A stretch of 64,000 nucleotides of DNA from Trichopria drosophilae (lineage: Eukaryota; Arthropoda; Insecta; Hymenoptera; Diapriidae). How positions within the stretch are numbered: the stretch's first letter is position 1; every line of letters begins with the position of its first letter. Made by a program: the position numbers and the translations under genes. Of this stretch, positions 34,896 through 48,229 are shown piece by piece. The notes under the pieces were generated by a model. The model was not told the DNA's origin. It saw only the letters and a list, made by a program, of their open reading frames with translations, and searched no databases. The stretch lies in the NCBI GenBank assembly GCA_030407085.1, contig CM059587.1, forward strand, positions 35,623,001 to 35,687,000. Direction: 5' to 3'.

Positions 34896-35170
34896 ATGTC
34901 TAATACATATGCGCTTGTTCCGGTATTGAGGAAAGCCGATTCGCATGAGAGCGACGTATTCCTGTGTAACAGGACAGCCGTTTCACCAATCACAGTCGTG
35001 CAGTCACACCTGTCACTTGGCGAAGCGAACGACCGGTATCGGGTAGGCTGCATGCCCGAATTTCGCTTCCAGCAACACCGAACACAAGTTACGACATGTG
35101 CCGTCAATCGGACGGGCAGCGCCTCGTGCCGGGCATGCTACGCGCAAAACCTTCTCTCCGTGCAGGCATA
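34896..35170. other. GC-rich island of unknown function
   Basis: A sharp-edged stretch, much richer in G and C and in CpG than its surroundings, covered by open frames on both strands (114 residues on +, 76 and 82 on -). No domain was recognised. It could be a regulatory island, an exon of an undetected transcript or a fragment of inserted DNA. Confidence 0.3.
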
Positions 35171-35267
35171 CTCGTCGATTCTTGTTAAAAATACTGCTCT
35201 TTGTACTACATGTATATTTATTTTGAAACAAATAAATTAAAGAAATTTCTTTAGTTAACACTGCTAA

Positions 35268-35487
35268 CCCTGCGAAAAAATTTAGGACAGATTCTCACGA
35301 GAGCCTCACTACATACTCATATGATTCTCATAAGATTCTCATCAGAATCCTAGCTACCATTTTTCACAGCCTATTCTAGAATCTCATAAGATTCTCATAA
35401 GAATCCTGTTTCAGTATCAGTTCAATACTCATGAGAAAATTTCTCATATGGTGCTTATGAGAATCCTACCTCAAATTTTTCGCAGGG
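35268..35487. mobile_element. Inverted-repeat element with CCCTGCGAAAAA ends and GATTCTCAT repeats
   Basis: CCCTGCGAAAAAATTTAGG at the left is mirrored by CAAATTTTTCGCAGGG at the right. Between them, GATTCTCATAAGATTCTCAT-type words repeat and also pair with each other. About 220 bp and non-coding. Confidence 0.7.
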
Positions 35488-37207
35488 ATTCCTATTGTAG
35501 TAAGGGATAAATATCAGCCTTGGTAAAAATGAAGGGTATAATATTCTTCCGTTTTCTTATCAAATGCTAAAATGATATTTTAAGCAAGAATTTCGACAGG
35601 GAGCGCTTAATGTACGCTTAGATTTTTACAAGGGAGTCTTAACTAGTGCTTAATCAAATTCGTTTAAATGTTTTAATACGTTTAAAACAACGAAACTACG
35701 CCTTTAACCTCTCTGCATCAATGTTTGTTTGTACAGTGGGTTAATCAATCTATAATAAACCTACCCTGGTGAAACTGCTGACGTATACGATTTATTTGAA
35801 TACAAAGGTGAAACAATATGGTGACGCAACATCAACTCACGTGTTAGCAAAGGGTTGTGCAAGTCGCTAATATAGAAATAAATGTGAATCACTATAATGA
35901 GAATAAAAATAAAGTTGCGCGAGCCATTTTCGTGGATGTGGCCTCCTATCGATGGAAAAGAAATTACTCCTTCGACGTGTCATTTAATTAGATAATTTTT
36001 CAAATTAGAAACTTTTCGATCGCATTTATGTGATTAATCAAAACGAATTCTTAAAAACTACATAAACTACAAAAAGCGGACATTTGGACGTCCTCAGGAG
36101 CTCCTCAGGACATCTCGGGACGGATTGTGCTATTTAGGGTGTTATTAAGTAAACAAATTTTCCTAAATATTTTTCACAAACGTCTGTTCTACTTCTAGAA
36201 CATGTTTCCATGTAAATGTTGCTCAATTCTTATATATTTTTTACAACCATCGAACTTATACTATCGAATTCTGGTATGTATAAAGAAGACTCATTCTAGT
36301 AATATACATTGAGAATATTGGGATGGGTTATGGCCACCCTTACGGATGACTGACACATAATCCGCAATCATGCTGTAGACACATGAGTACCAACAGTCCA
36401 TGACTGTGAATAGAATATTATTCGTGACTCATAACCATTGACTATAAATGGCGAGTTCTCAAATGGTCCAAAGTATAATTAATAAACAGAAGCAACTGCG
36501 ACACCTTAGCTATGTGCTAGTATGACTCTTATTAAATCTTTATAAGTCAGTGAAATTCTCCCCCAATAAGATGGTACTTAAACGGGGACCATCTGGTTCT
36601 TATAGCCTATGCGTTCGATGATCGAAATTCATGTAAATCTTATGGAAATGCACTTGCTGCAGATGCTGGTGGGTAGTTTGGTTGACAAGTGAGTTATTCC
36701 ATTCTAAACGTGTTCCAAATGCAATAATTTAATTTAATGTAATACTGCATTACTGGAACAAACCTGTATTTCCGATTCTCTGCAATGTGAAAGATCAAAA
36801 TACTTGCAATGAGTAAGGTATCAAAAGTTGATATAAAATTTGAAGCAAAAATTGTCAGTTTTAGGAGTTTTTGGATACATCGTTCGTGCATCATTTTGAA
36901 ATGTAATTTTCCAGTACTCAAAACACTTGTGTCCATGATCCTCAATAAAGATGAAAGAGAATTCAAAAAAATTATTGTGAATCACATTATATCCGAATTT
37001 CGGAATATAAATAGAAATGAATTCCTTTTGGCAGTATTGAGTGATTTTTTAAGTATTTATAATATGCCGAATTATCTAGGAAATAGAAAAAGATTTTCCA
37101 CAAATAAAATTCTTCAATCCCTAAAAGTATAAAAATGAAACAGTCGGATTTTGTACATTCGCACACATTACGACAGAGAAGTATACTACACGTTTGATTT
37201 TTTTCTC
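35488..37207. other. Intergenic, no gene recognised
   Basis: An orphan CCTTGGTAAAAATGAAGGG end lies at about 35516. Near 36090 a TCCTCAGGA word is repeated directly with a 2-bp gap. A 107-residue plus-strand frame (36809-37132) starts MSKVSKVDIKFEAK and has no recognised domain, splice context or paralogue; it is left unassigned. Confidence 0.4.
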
Positions 37208-37984
37208 TTAACCCCTTAGCTGTCAATGACGCATATATTCGCAAAAAAAAGTCGTTCCACTTTTATCTCATGACGCCTATGCATTTTTTTTCCGCATTGT
37301 GAAAAAAAAAACTTTGGCAAATCATGGTTTTTGAGGCCGCTGAAACCGAATCTGAAATCAAATTTCAAAATTCAATATGGCGGACGCATATTCTAAAACT
37401 GATTGGATTTAGACGAAAGAGAGTGCGTTGGGGTAATTGAGGTCGCTGAATAGGAATCTGCAATCAGATTTCTAAAATTCAAATTGGTGAAACCAATACG
37501 GTGGACGCAAATTCGAAAATTAGATGTTTGTGATGGCGAATTTGGAATTTGAGTCCTGATTAAGTTTCTGAAGCTCGAATACATTATAACGAATAAAATT
37601 TACCAAACCATTCATCGCAAAATAGAAAGTATAATTTGTTATACCACTTGACAATCTTTTGAATCGTGTCTTAAGAAGATCCCATTTTTTGAATTTGCTT
37701 CCGCCTATTGGATCCGCCATTTTCAATTTTAGAAATCCGATTTTAGATTCAAATTCAGCGACCTCAAAAACCTAAGGTGCACACTTTCATAAGAGTTGAA
37801 CCATATTTCGAACTTGCGTCCGCCATATTGGATCCGCCATTTTAAATTTTGAAAATCCGATTTCAGACTCGGGTTTAGCGACCTCCAAAACCATAACACT
37901 AAAATTATAGGATACAATAACAATTTTATTCGAAGGCAAAAATGGCACGCAACTCTGAATTTCACCTGACAGCTAAGGTGTTAA
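37208..37984. mobile_element. TTAA-flanked element with internal GAGGTCGCTGA repeats
   Basis: TTAA at 37208-37211 and 37981-37984 flank the ends CCCCTTAGCTGTCAATGACG (left) and CACCTTAGCTGTCAGGTGA (right, read inward). Inside are two direct and two inverted copies of a GAGG(T/C)CGCTGAA...AATATGGCGGA(C) block. It is 777 bp with flanks, piggyBac-like by flank and ends, and has no transposase. Confidence 0.8.
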
Positions 37985-39139
37985 CTAATGCTGTTATTAA
38001 GGTATGATACAGAAAATTTGATGTCGGAACTATATGTCAATATAGTTTTGCAACAACATGGCCGAAAATAGTATATCACAACTGTAATTTATATGTGAGT
38101 TATTGCATTGATATATAAATATGTATATTACTTCAATATTAAGAAAATATTTAACCCCTTTGGTGCTCTCAGGCAAATTTGTCTGATTTTATTCGATGTT
38201 ATTCTTATAAAATAAAAAAAAATACTGCATATTTTTTACTAAGATAAATAGTAATTGCCACGTACAAAAAAAAAGAGAAATTACATAACTCAATCATAAT
38301 CATATTTTCCTGAATTTTCCTCCAAATTTGGTGAACAAATAACCTTATTTGTGCAAGAAAAAAAGTGAAAAGATTTTTTTAATTATCTTTTTGAAGTTAT
38401 GTAAAAAACGATGAATGCAAAAGTTGCAGATCGTTTTAATATCAACAACTTCTCCTTGCGTTATTTTTCGATTGGAGGTAAATTTTCGAAGGAAATTAAA
38501 AAGAATACAAAATTCTTCTGTTTTTTATATTTTTTTGCGATTTTTTGAAAAGGGCCCTATAAAGTATTTTCATTTTAGTCTTGTTACATTCAAATGATTA
38601 TTTAAATTAAATTAGTTTAATAATAAAAAATTTAATTTAATTATTAAAAAATTTTAGCATATTACGAAATAGTTCTGGAATTCAGAAAAATATTCCAAGC
38701 TTAAAAAATACAAATCCTTTCTACTGTATATGGCAGGTATTACTTTAACTCATAATAAACATTTCTCGGGCTCCGAGACATAACAGGAATTAAATAGGTC
38801 TTAAGACCTCATTAACGATCTAATTTAATTTAAAAAAACTAAATTTAACAAAAAAAAGCTTTTAGATAAAATATTTTTCTATACCATAGAAACAACATGT
38901 AATTTGCAAATATGTTGTAACATAACTTAAATTAAAACTGAATAAATTGAAGAATACATCTTGTTAAAAGTAAATACAAATTTCGACGAAAAACGTTGCG
39001 ATTGTTATATTGCATGTTTTTTATAAACTCAGAGGACCTCCAGCCTTTCGATATTTAGTGTACCTGGGTTGTCAAGAGGAATTGGAAGATGTTTTAAATG
39101 AAACGCACTAGCTTCAGCAAATCCAAACGTATGCTTTGC
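37985..39139. other. Intergenic with an orphan TTAA-element end
   Basis: TTAACCCCTTTGGTGCTCTC at 38151-38170 looks like another left end of the TTAA family, but no matching right end was found. The rest is AT-rich with nothing recognised. Confidence 0.4.
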
Positions 39140-39300
39140 GCTATTCATCTGGTGGCAATTAGTATCACTACAGCTTAAAAATGGTTTCTCCATCATCCGC
39201 TTCTATTATAAGCTCTTTGAGCAGGTTGTGCACTAGCAATTTAGGAAAATCTTTGTAAAACACGGGCATCTACTGCACTAGTTCATAAATCTGTAAAATA
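39140..39300. repeat. Dispersed repeat, copy 1
   Basis: This shares CAGCTTAAAAATGGTTTCTC-like, CATCCGCT, GGTTGTGCACTA and TTAGGAAAATCTTTGTAA phrases, in order and orientation, with about 41270-41400. The copies are diverged. A Penelope-like GIY-YIG fragment lies between them, so both may be parts of that element type. Confidence 0.5.
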
Positions 39301-39854
39301 TCAATCTGCGTAAAATATTATTTTTAAAAATTTATCTTAATTCCTAGAGCTATTGGCCTAAAATTCATATTTGCAAACAAACTTCTTGACCGTTGGATTA
39401 AAATTAAACATTCATGTTTCTTAGGTGAACGATCCTAGTACTTTTTTAATTTGGTGTTAATATTAATACACTTACATTTGTCGGTCTTTATATAGACAAT
39501 TTTTTGGAATCTTAATAAACGAATTTATACATATTGTATAAATATTTAGGATAAGAAAATTATTGTGAAAATACAAATATTGCATAATAATGTCTACCCG
39601 AAATATATGTGGAAATTTTAAGCTGATGTTACAAGATTTGTTTTTCGAGTCATCGTATTCTGCTTTTCGATTCTATTCAAAACCGATTTTCAAAGCAAGA
39701 CTTAACAATTTTTTAAAGGATCTCTAAATATTAAAAAAATCCTTTTTTCCTTGAATACTAATTTGCATTGAGGAAATTCTACAGATATTTTAATTAGAAA
39801 GTATATTTACTGCTTAGTTATCACGTTTAATAAACTTCAAAAAGAGAAGAACGA

Positions 39855-40080
39855 TATTGCAGAATATGTATAGTATATCTTATTCAATGCGAAGACTACA
39901 ATAAAATATACATAGGTCAAACTAAACGAAACATCGAATGGAAATATCTCATGATTTTGATTATAAAAATAATTTTGCCAGTGACAGAAACCCCAACAAT
40001 TATGGACTTCAACTCGAAAACTGTTTGATAAAGAAAGTGTACTGTTTGGATTTCATCCATTAGTTAATGAAAATATAAAG
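39855..40080 (+). pseudogene. Penelope-like element GIY-YIG endonuclease remnant
   Basis: The plus-strand translation starting near 39867 reads CIVYLIQCEDYNKIYIGQTK followed by RNIEWKYL. This fits the Y-x(n)-YIGQT-R core of the GIY-YIG nuclease at the C-terminus of Penelope-like retroelements (typically C-x2-C then YVGQTGR). The second Cys is replaced by Tyr and the frame soon breaks. No reverse transcriptase was recognised next to it. Confidence 0.55.
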
Positions 40081-41269
40081 TAAAGCAAAATTTCCAATTT
40101 CTAAAGCAAACAAAACCTAACAAAAAAATTACGAATAGGCGACAGAAATATCGAAAATGAAAATCTTTGTTTTTAAGCTTAAACATCCTTAAACAATATT
40201 AAAAATCTTTTAGATGTTATCACAAATATATTATATTAAATGTTAACAAACATTTTTCTTATAAAAATGAAATGCTTAATTTTAGAGATCTTTTTAGCGA
40301 GATATTTTTTCTGCTGGGAAACAAACCGTATTTATAATTTACAAACATATACTAACATTATAACGAGGAAATTGTAAAAATATTTCCAAATATCTTCAAC
40401 ATTACAATATGGTTACTGGAAAGTAAATTTCAGAATATACTAAACGAGTAAATAGAAATATATAATTTTACACGTAATATTTTTGTTTTATGCGGATTGT
40501 CTCCACCCGTATAGAAGATAATATGGGACTGTAACGAATGTGTAGACATACGAGATAGTTGTACTGGCGCGATCTAGATAATCTGCAAAAGAACTATGGT
40601 AAAATGTAACGATATGATGAGTAGTTACTATACAGTTAGCCTGTAAGGAAACTATCTTTGAGGCAAATTTTATAATAATCTATTTAGAATAACAAGTTAC
40701 CTTTTATTTCAGAAAGTTCTTAAATTAAGGATGACATTTTTAATATAATGATTAATAAAAAAGTTGTATGCAATGCCATTATACGGACACGGGAATCAAA
40801 ATCATATTTATGCAGATATCCCTAAGCATAAGAAGTACTTTAGACAATATCCGTAGTTGCCTACTGGCTGCCTTATGATCAAATGAAAATCCACTTCTAT
40901 AACGGGGACAGTGGTGGAGAGAAATAGAGATCCTAGAGTCGCGATGGCACCTGGTGGTAAAAAGCTTAACTAAAATTATCGAAATTCTATGCAAACTCTG
41001 TACACATTTATCACAGTTTAACTAGACATAGAAAAACATAGGTTTACTAAATAGATTAGAAATGGCAACGGTTTTAAGAATCTAAGCGTTGCAAGAACTG
41101 TCTAGTTAGTACACAGTTTTTAGCGTTACGTGACCCACATCGACAGTCAGTAAATATTTAGGTACCCATATTTTTTATAGAAATTTGAGCACTTTTAATA
41201 TGCAAAGGGTCAGCAATGCTTAAATGGACGCTTTTCTCTATTCATCTTTTAGAATTTATAATCGATTAT
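40081..41269. other. Intergenic, no gene recognised
   Basis: A slightly GC-richer stretch at about 40780-40980 contains a 71-residue minus-strand frame without a recognisable domain. No defined element was seen. Confidence 0.4.
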
Positions 41270-41400
41270 AATCACATCAGCTTAAAAATCGTTTTTCTCT
41301 CATCCGCTCTGGTCTACGCTCTCGAAGAAGGTTGTGCACTATAAGGTTAGGAAAATCTTTGTAACACATGAACGTTTACCGCATATATTAATCCTAAAAA
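41270..41400. repeat. Dispersed repeat, copy 2
   Basis: The second, diverged copy of the sequence described at 39140-39300, in the same orientation about 2.1 kb away. Confidence 0.5.
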
Positions 41401-42125
41401 ATCCGATTTGTGGAAAAATATAAATTTTTTTCAGTTGGCTAAACTTAAACTATAAATTTTTTTCTGGATAATGTTCAAGAAAATATGTGGTTGACATTAG
41501 ATACATTTTTTCTTAACAGTTTTCTATATATCTAATGTTATCCAGTAACCATCGACATTAATTTGTATTTATGTCTGTTTATGTCGTCTTCGAGACACAA
41601 GAACACAATTTCCGTAGACCCTGAGTTTAAAATTATAAATTGCATTAAAAAACAGAAGTTTCATAGATTAAAAAAAAATCAATTTCAATAGCATTGGTGC
41701 AGCTTTCAAGATGGAAGAAACAAAAAAGAAATTATTGAAACATATAAAAGCACCACACTCTTAAAGCGAGGTTACGTTATTAAGTAACAGTTTTATTTAG
41801 TCTACAAATTTTAATTTACTTCAAAAAATCAGGAATAATATCGGCAAATCCTGTTTAAAATATGACGCACCCTTCTTTATTCAACATTTTGAACAATACA
41901 AAACACTAATGTAGTGTCCCAAAACGATATACATGCACTGAGCGAAATTGTATCGTTAGATGTCTAAAAATAATAGGAAAAATTACTGTTCTCACTAGGT
42001 ATTTAGGAACAAACTTAAACTAATCGGAATAAATGCTATTAGTCAAATATATTTTGATATTGTTCTACAATTAATTTTCCTAAACTAGTATAATAAAATA
42101 TAAGTTTATGAAATTTACAAAGCTA

Positions 42126-42252
42126 TAGAAAATATTACTAGTGAGAGTAGTAAAAACGTCCCAGATGACCAGTGAAAAGTGAATCACCCGATAAACATAT
42201 ACATATAGTTAACACGAACGTTTTTACTATTCTGACTAGTAAAATTTTCTAT
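42126..42252. mobile_element. About 125-bp inverted-repeat element
   Basis: TAGAAAAT, TTACTAGT and TAGTAAAAACGT at the left are mirrored at the right by ACGTTTTTACTA, ACTAGTAA and ATTTTCTA, with two mismatches. Non-coding. Confidence 0.65.
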
Positions 42253-42739
42253 TTTATATTTATTTTAGTTTATTTTTATTATTATTTTGTTGTTATTATT
42301 ATTTTTATAATAATATAAATATATTATAACAAAATAAATATAAATATAAATTCTATTAGTTTATGCGTCTGCACCAAAGGATTTCCACAATCCAGTTGTA
42401 TTTGTCGCCGTCAGGCGCGTAAGCGATGCTCGGGAGTTTCTTGCACTCCATTGTTGCTCCAGTTATAGAAATTATTTAAAATAAAATGTTTTGAAAACAG
42501 TCCGATCATTTCACCATATAATTTGTTATATTTAAATTTGGCATTTTTCTACACTATGTAATGTTAATGATTTTTTAACGATTATGTTTTGTTTGACGAC
42601 AGATTCTTCTGAATTCTATCGAATTTCTTTATAAAAACTCTAATATCATATGAACTATTATAATGAATAAAATAGCATATAGTAATGACACATTTTAATG
42701 AATTTGAGTGTTTTTGGAAATATAACTTAGTAGAAATCA

Positions 42740-42740
42740 A

Positions 42741-42827
<87 letters not shown>

Positions 42828-42833
42828 ACTTTG
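42740..42833. repeat. AT dinucleotide microsatellite
   Basis: An almost uninterrupted (AT)n tract of more than 70 bp, probably length-polymorphic. Confidence 0.95.
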
Positions 42834-45800
42834 TGGCGATAAAATAACATAACCTAAATCTTTAACAAAATCTTTGTATTTTAAATATACTCACCACAAT
42901 ATTAGTAAATTATTTTCTATCACTTTTATTTAACTGGCTACATATTTTTCTTAGTGTAGATAAATGTAATAAACGTAATACAATTCAGACGAATCATTTT
43001 TTCAGACGAATTATTGTGTGAAAAACAGTTAAATGAATGATGAAAAAAGAAATGAATAATGGATAATTATATTTATTTACTTTTCCCGCTCCATACTCTT
43101 GTTAAATTCACAGAATCATTCAGAGAAGAGTTGACTTCATTTAATAATCTTAAATCAGAGATTACATTTCATAAATATTCATAAACGAAAGTGTCTTCGA
43201 TGCATATGCATTATAAAAAATAAAATCTCGATGAATATTCACATACCTCAATTATGCTCCAATCATGTCGTGGCAATATTTTCAAATAAAAAACCTTTCA
43301 AGTGAATATTCTGAAAACTATATTAATACACTTATTCTCTCTTGAAAATGCATTTATACGCAGTTATACCCACACATTTATTTACATTTTATAAAAAAGA
43401 ATCGTTATTCGTAGTTTCAGGTTTACTGATTACGAATCACGAGTTCAAAATATCCAGTTCCATATGGATTATTAGAGTCGTTCATTACAAATTATTAGTA
43501 ACTGTTCAAAATGGTGTATAATAAATGACGGACCAAAAAATTCCAAAAATGTTAATCGACCGATATGAATTTCGATAATCGACGATCTTAGATTTTCAAA
43601 AATTCAAAATACATCACCATTTTAACGTTGTCTAAACTGAACTCGCTTCAGGGGATTCTACAGTGCTTCGCAGATAAAGCAAGAATTTACGCTTAAAATC
43701 GAAAATTAAAAATGTCTGAAACAATTTGGCAAAATTCGGGCTCTGTAAGGCCAATACATGAATGCGAAAGAAAATAATAATTTGGAATTGAACGAGAACG
43801 ATTGGAAATAGATGATTTTTATTTATTTCAGATAATTCTCGGTCAATTCTTAATTAACATATTTGGCATTCTGTAAGAATCAGTATATATAGAAAGTTGA
43901 ATTGTGCTTACAAAAAGCTCCAATTTTGAACAATTTATTCAGACGTTTTTAGTTGATGTCTTTTACCGTAAATTCCTATCTTATCGACGGACTACTTTAG
44001 AACATAAACGGGTTTTTATCGTGTGTTCAATGTACTCCATCCTTCGTATTGGTTCATCCACTTTTCAAATCAAACCTTTAAGTATACAACTGTTTGGGAA
44101 AATCTAACAAATAAGCCGAAAGGTGACTTCTTTGTTAAAATAGTGTCATTTTTATAAATAAGACTGGTAAAAGTGTTATACCACCTTAACCTCTTAACGC
44201 CTAAAAACCTATTAAATTTGTCTTGGTATGACATAGCTTCAAATAATTTCATAAAATGCAGCCAGTGTCTAGGATTGCTCTGATTAAGTGCTCAGATTTT
44301 ACTTATTTCCAGAAGGAAACCCTATACGGCGTTGTTTTTTAGAAAAACATAAACAAATCTAATTTTTTTTTAAACATAATTTCATACTAAAACATTACTC
44401 GGATGTAAAAAAGTGGCACATGTTTTGCATTCTACATTAGTCCATATAATAAATTAAAAATGACGTCTCAAAAAAAGCGATTGGGCCCAAATGCATGTAG
44501 AACATGTCCACAAAATTTTGATATTATATTAGGCATATTATGTTTAAAATTTCAGCCATAAAATACAAATGATTCGTAAGTATTTATATAAATTCATGAA
44601 TAACATTCTATTATACATTTTTCCGTTAACCCATTAATGCCCAAGGGAACATAAAATTTTCACTAACATCAATGTGGCTTTCCGACATGAAATGAATGTT
44701 GAAAAAATCAAACCTGTCACTTTCTACTATTTTTACGGTCGCTCTTTCGAATAGTGGTGTGGAAATGTTAAAAGATTTATCATTTTATATGATTTTTACA
44801 TATCTGGTAAAAAAATCATATTTTTCACAAATATCGAGTTTTTGATACAATATTGTTTTTCGAGTGAGCTTAAGTATATTAGAAACGTGCACTCAATAGT
44901 TATACTTAAAAAATACACTGGTACTTGAGATTTTCGATGTACGATTCAAAATGGTCACCATATTACTAACAAAATTTGAAACTCTGCCAAAAATCATAGA
45001 TCAATATATAAAATAATATATTTGAAAATCAGAACAAAAAATTGTCAGCGTGGATTTTTTTGCAGAGAATTCCCCATGTAGGTTCAACCACTTCTCTTAT
45101 TCTATTAATATGTATAACAATAAAAGGTAACGCGTATAATCAAACAAAGAAATGTGCATCCAGTGAAAGGGATTCATGTTTTAATATAATTACCCAGTTC
45201 TTAACATCTGCAAAGCCACATAATCGTACGGAATTATTGACTCGGCGTCATTACGAAGGCAATAAAACTTATTAAAAATTTGTTAACAGCCCTTACAATT
45301 CTCTGTTAATATATAACCGATTACTCGGATTAAAAACTTTCATAAATAAACGGTATCTAATGTAATTTGTAGCTAAGTAAACCTCTTATTTCGTGTTTGG
45401 TGAATCGAATAGATTTTTAAAACAAGCATATTTCAACAAATAGAATGCGCTTCAATTTTAGTTTAAAAGCATGCCTGACAGACCCGCGTTATGCCCTTCA
45501 GTAATCCGCCTGATACAAAAGGATAAAAATTACATTTCCCGAGAAATGAAAAGGGTAATTTTTGTTTTCGGGGAATAAAAAAACAGAGATAACGCATCAA
45601 CGTTATTTTTACATTTTATATGTGTTATTAACGAGATAAAAGACTCTTCATCCAATTTGACATTCTGGAGTTGCTTTGAGCGTAGTAGAAAGGACAGAAC
45701 ATTTAGAAAATCGAGAAACATTTTATCATAATGTTTTTGTTTATTGAAATACTGCACGGGAAAAAACAACATGGTTGAACTAACTAAAAAAATATAAAAT

Positions 45801-46205
45801 TCAGCTAAAAAAGTTGGGTGTGTAAACGTATACAGAACTTTGTTTAGTTGCTGCAACTATTTCCAGATTGTTGTTTTATAACTGAACGAAAAAGTTGACA
45901 TAACTATTTTAATTCCTTAAATCAACTATTTCAATTCATTAAATGGTAACAGGTCCGTCTTAACCAATAAAAATAGCAGTAACGACTATTTAAAATAATT
46001 GATGATCAATTATTCCATTCGATGTCTTTCCGATTATTTGCTCTTGTCAAACCTAGAATGGTAACCCTATAACCTCAAACGTTCTACATACTTTTTAGAT
46101 ATACTTCATATGGTGCGACTATTTTGTTAAGTAACGTTTATTTATTTCGTCTTTAAATAATTAAGAAACTAGAATAACTTCATAATCTGTGACACAGATA
46201 GAAGT
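42834..46205. other. Intergenic with orphan TTAA-element ends
   Basis: TTAACCTCTTAACGCCTAAA at 44186 and TTAACCCATTAATGCCCAAG at 44626 are both left-type ends of the TTAA family in the same orientation. No convincing right partners were identified. No coding gene was recognised. Confidence 0.45.
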
Positions 46206-46644
46206 TTAACCCATTATAATGCCTGAATAACACAGAATTGAACAGGGATATTGGGCTGTAAAATTTTAATGATAACTACACTTTCTACGTGTTTTTGGGT
46301 ATACTTTGCTTTACTTATGTCGTCTTGTACTGTTTTCTATCAAATTGTCGCAAAAAATCGCGATTTTAACAGAGAACAACCCATTCTGACTAGAAAAATG
46401 GTTCCTTCATGCAATAAATGGCTAATAATATGTTATTAATGTTTGGACTTCAAAATATAGGGGTAGTTTGATTTACAAATTTTTTTCTGCAAATACGAGC
46501 CTTTCAAAATCGACGACATCCAATTGATTTCCAACTATAACGTCAAAATCGTAATCTTACACCTCAAGAACCCCCGAGCGGGGATTTTCAAATGATATTA
46601 GAATAAATATGAATATAAACACTTTTGTATAGAATTTAATTCTC

Positions 46645-46851
46645 TACACTCTAAATTTCTTAAAGTGAAAGTTGAGCCGCTCTCTGCCAAATATGACTTT
46701 TTCACTATTTCTAAAGTGGAAATTTCATTTTATTAGAGTAGCCCATTTCCATCCACTATTAACAAAGTGAAATTCCCACATTAAAAATATTGGAAAAGTC
46801 ACTTTTATCGGAAAGTGGCTCAACATTCACTTTAAGAAATTTATAGTGTAC
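46645..46851. mobile_element. About 205-bp near-palindromic MITE
   Basis: TACACTCTAAATTTCTTAAA at the left is mirrored by TTTAAGAAATTTATAGTGTA at the right, and pairing continues inward through GTTGAGCC. TA at both edges fits a Tc1/mariner-type MITE. Related ends occur near 61523-61660. Confidence 0.75.
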
Positions 46852-47452
46852 CTTTTATGTTTGAAATATTTTCTTTCTAAAAATCTGATTTGTATTTTTT
46901 ACAATAAATGCATAAAACTGCAATAAAATGTGATTTTTCAATATTGCGAAAGCAAAAATATTTAAAAAAAATGGTTACGATTCTTTTTTTGAGTAAGGAA
47001 ATTAACTCGCTGTTTTATCCACTTTTTAGGTTAAGTTTACACTTAAATTAAATACAGTATTGTTTAATTCCTATATAGAGGTAGAACTGATTCTAACTGA
47101 TACAAAATCGAAGGTTCTTCAAAATGTTTAAGATTTTCTTTTAAAAAACTTAAAACGTGAAATGTAAAGTCAATGATATCACAGTTTCATAATCAGAACA
47201 AACTGTGAGAAATATGACTGCATTTATGAAATGCTCTAAAAATCATTTCATACATACGGACTGCTCATAAATTTGAGTCAGTTTTTATAAATTACATATT
47301 TCTAAAACCTGAGTATTTGTTTGATAATAACAATGTATGAAAATTGAACTTTTTAGTAATAAATTTATAATACATAAAAAGTTATACTTATTTAAAAAAA
47401 ATTAATTTTTTGGTTTTATTTTTAATTAATCGAATTTTATTATAGGTAAAGA

Positions 47453-48229
47453 CCCCTTAACTGCCAATGACGAAGATCTTTGTCATTGTGGGCTTTTCCC
47501 ATACTTCCAGAAAATGGCAATTCTTTATCATGGCATACTGTAGATCAATTTCTAGACAGTCTAAGGTGTACTTAATATGATGGCGTTGTCCATTTTCCTA
47601 ATCATTGTGTCAAAAAAAGAAATATGTAAATTCATAAAGATGGTAGTTTTCACAAGTTTTGCTAAATCTTAGTTAGTCATGAAGAATGACATTGTGCTCA
47701 ATCAATAAAAAGTTTATAAAACCGCTTGTAACTTGTTACTCGGGGGTTTTCGGGGTCGCCGATTATGAATGTGAAGTCAGATTTTGGAAATTAAGAATGG
47801 CGGATCCAATATGTCGGACACTTTTTTGAAAAGTCTAACCATTCTGCGTGAAACTTGTTACTCGGGGGTTTTCGAGGTCGTTGATTACAAATCTGATGAC
47901 ATATTTTGAAAATTTAAAATTACGGCTACAATATGGCTGAGAAATTTTCCAAAAATAGAACCATTTTTGTTGAAAAATTGTCAAAATCCAACTTCAAATT
48001 CGTAATCTGCGGTCCCGAAACCCCCAGAGTAACAAATATCAAGTGAAATGGTTGCAATTTAGAAAATTTGTTCGCCATAATGTATCTGTCATTTTGAATT
48101 TTCAAAATCTGACTTCACATTCGTAATCAGCGTCCCAAAATACCCCTATACACCAAGTTAAAGTAATATCTAACAAACATTGTATTTTATGCAGTTTTTA
48201 TGAAATTTTCTTGGCAGTCAAGGGGTTAA
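47453..48229. mobile_element. TTAA-type element, sister of the 37-kb copy
   Basis: The ends CCCCTTAACTGCCAATGACG (left) and CCCCTTGACTGCCAAGAAA (right, read inward) resemble the element at 37208-37984, and the length is nearly equal. The right flank is TTAA (48226-48229) but the left flank is AAGA, so the target duplication is eroded. It carries two direct and two inverted GGGGTTTTCG(G/A)GGTCG blocks. Confidence 0.72.

Noticed and set aside
36809..37132. A 107-residue plus-strand frame as a gene
   Set aside because: No domain, splice context or paralogue was recognised, and its length is within what AT-rich sequence yields by chance.
42740..42833. The AT tract and other arrays as a CRISPR or origin
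   Set aside because: This is a eukaryotic simple repeat without spacer structure. No CRISPR-like repeat-spacer pattern occurs anywhere in the window.
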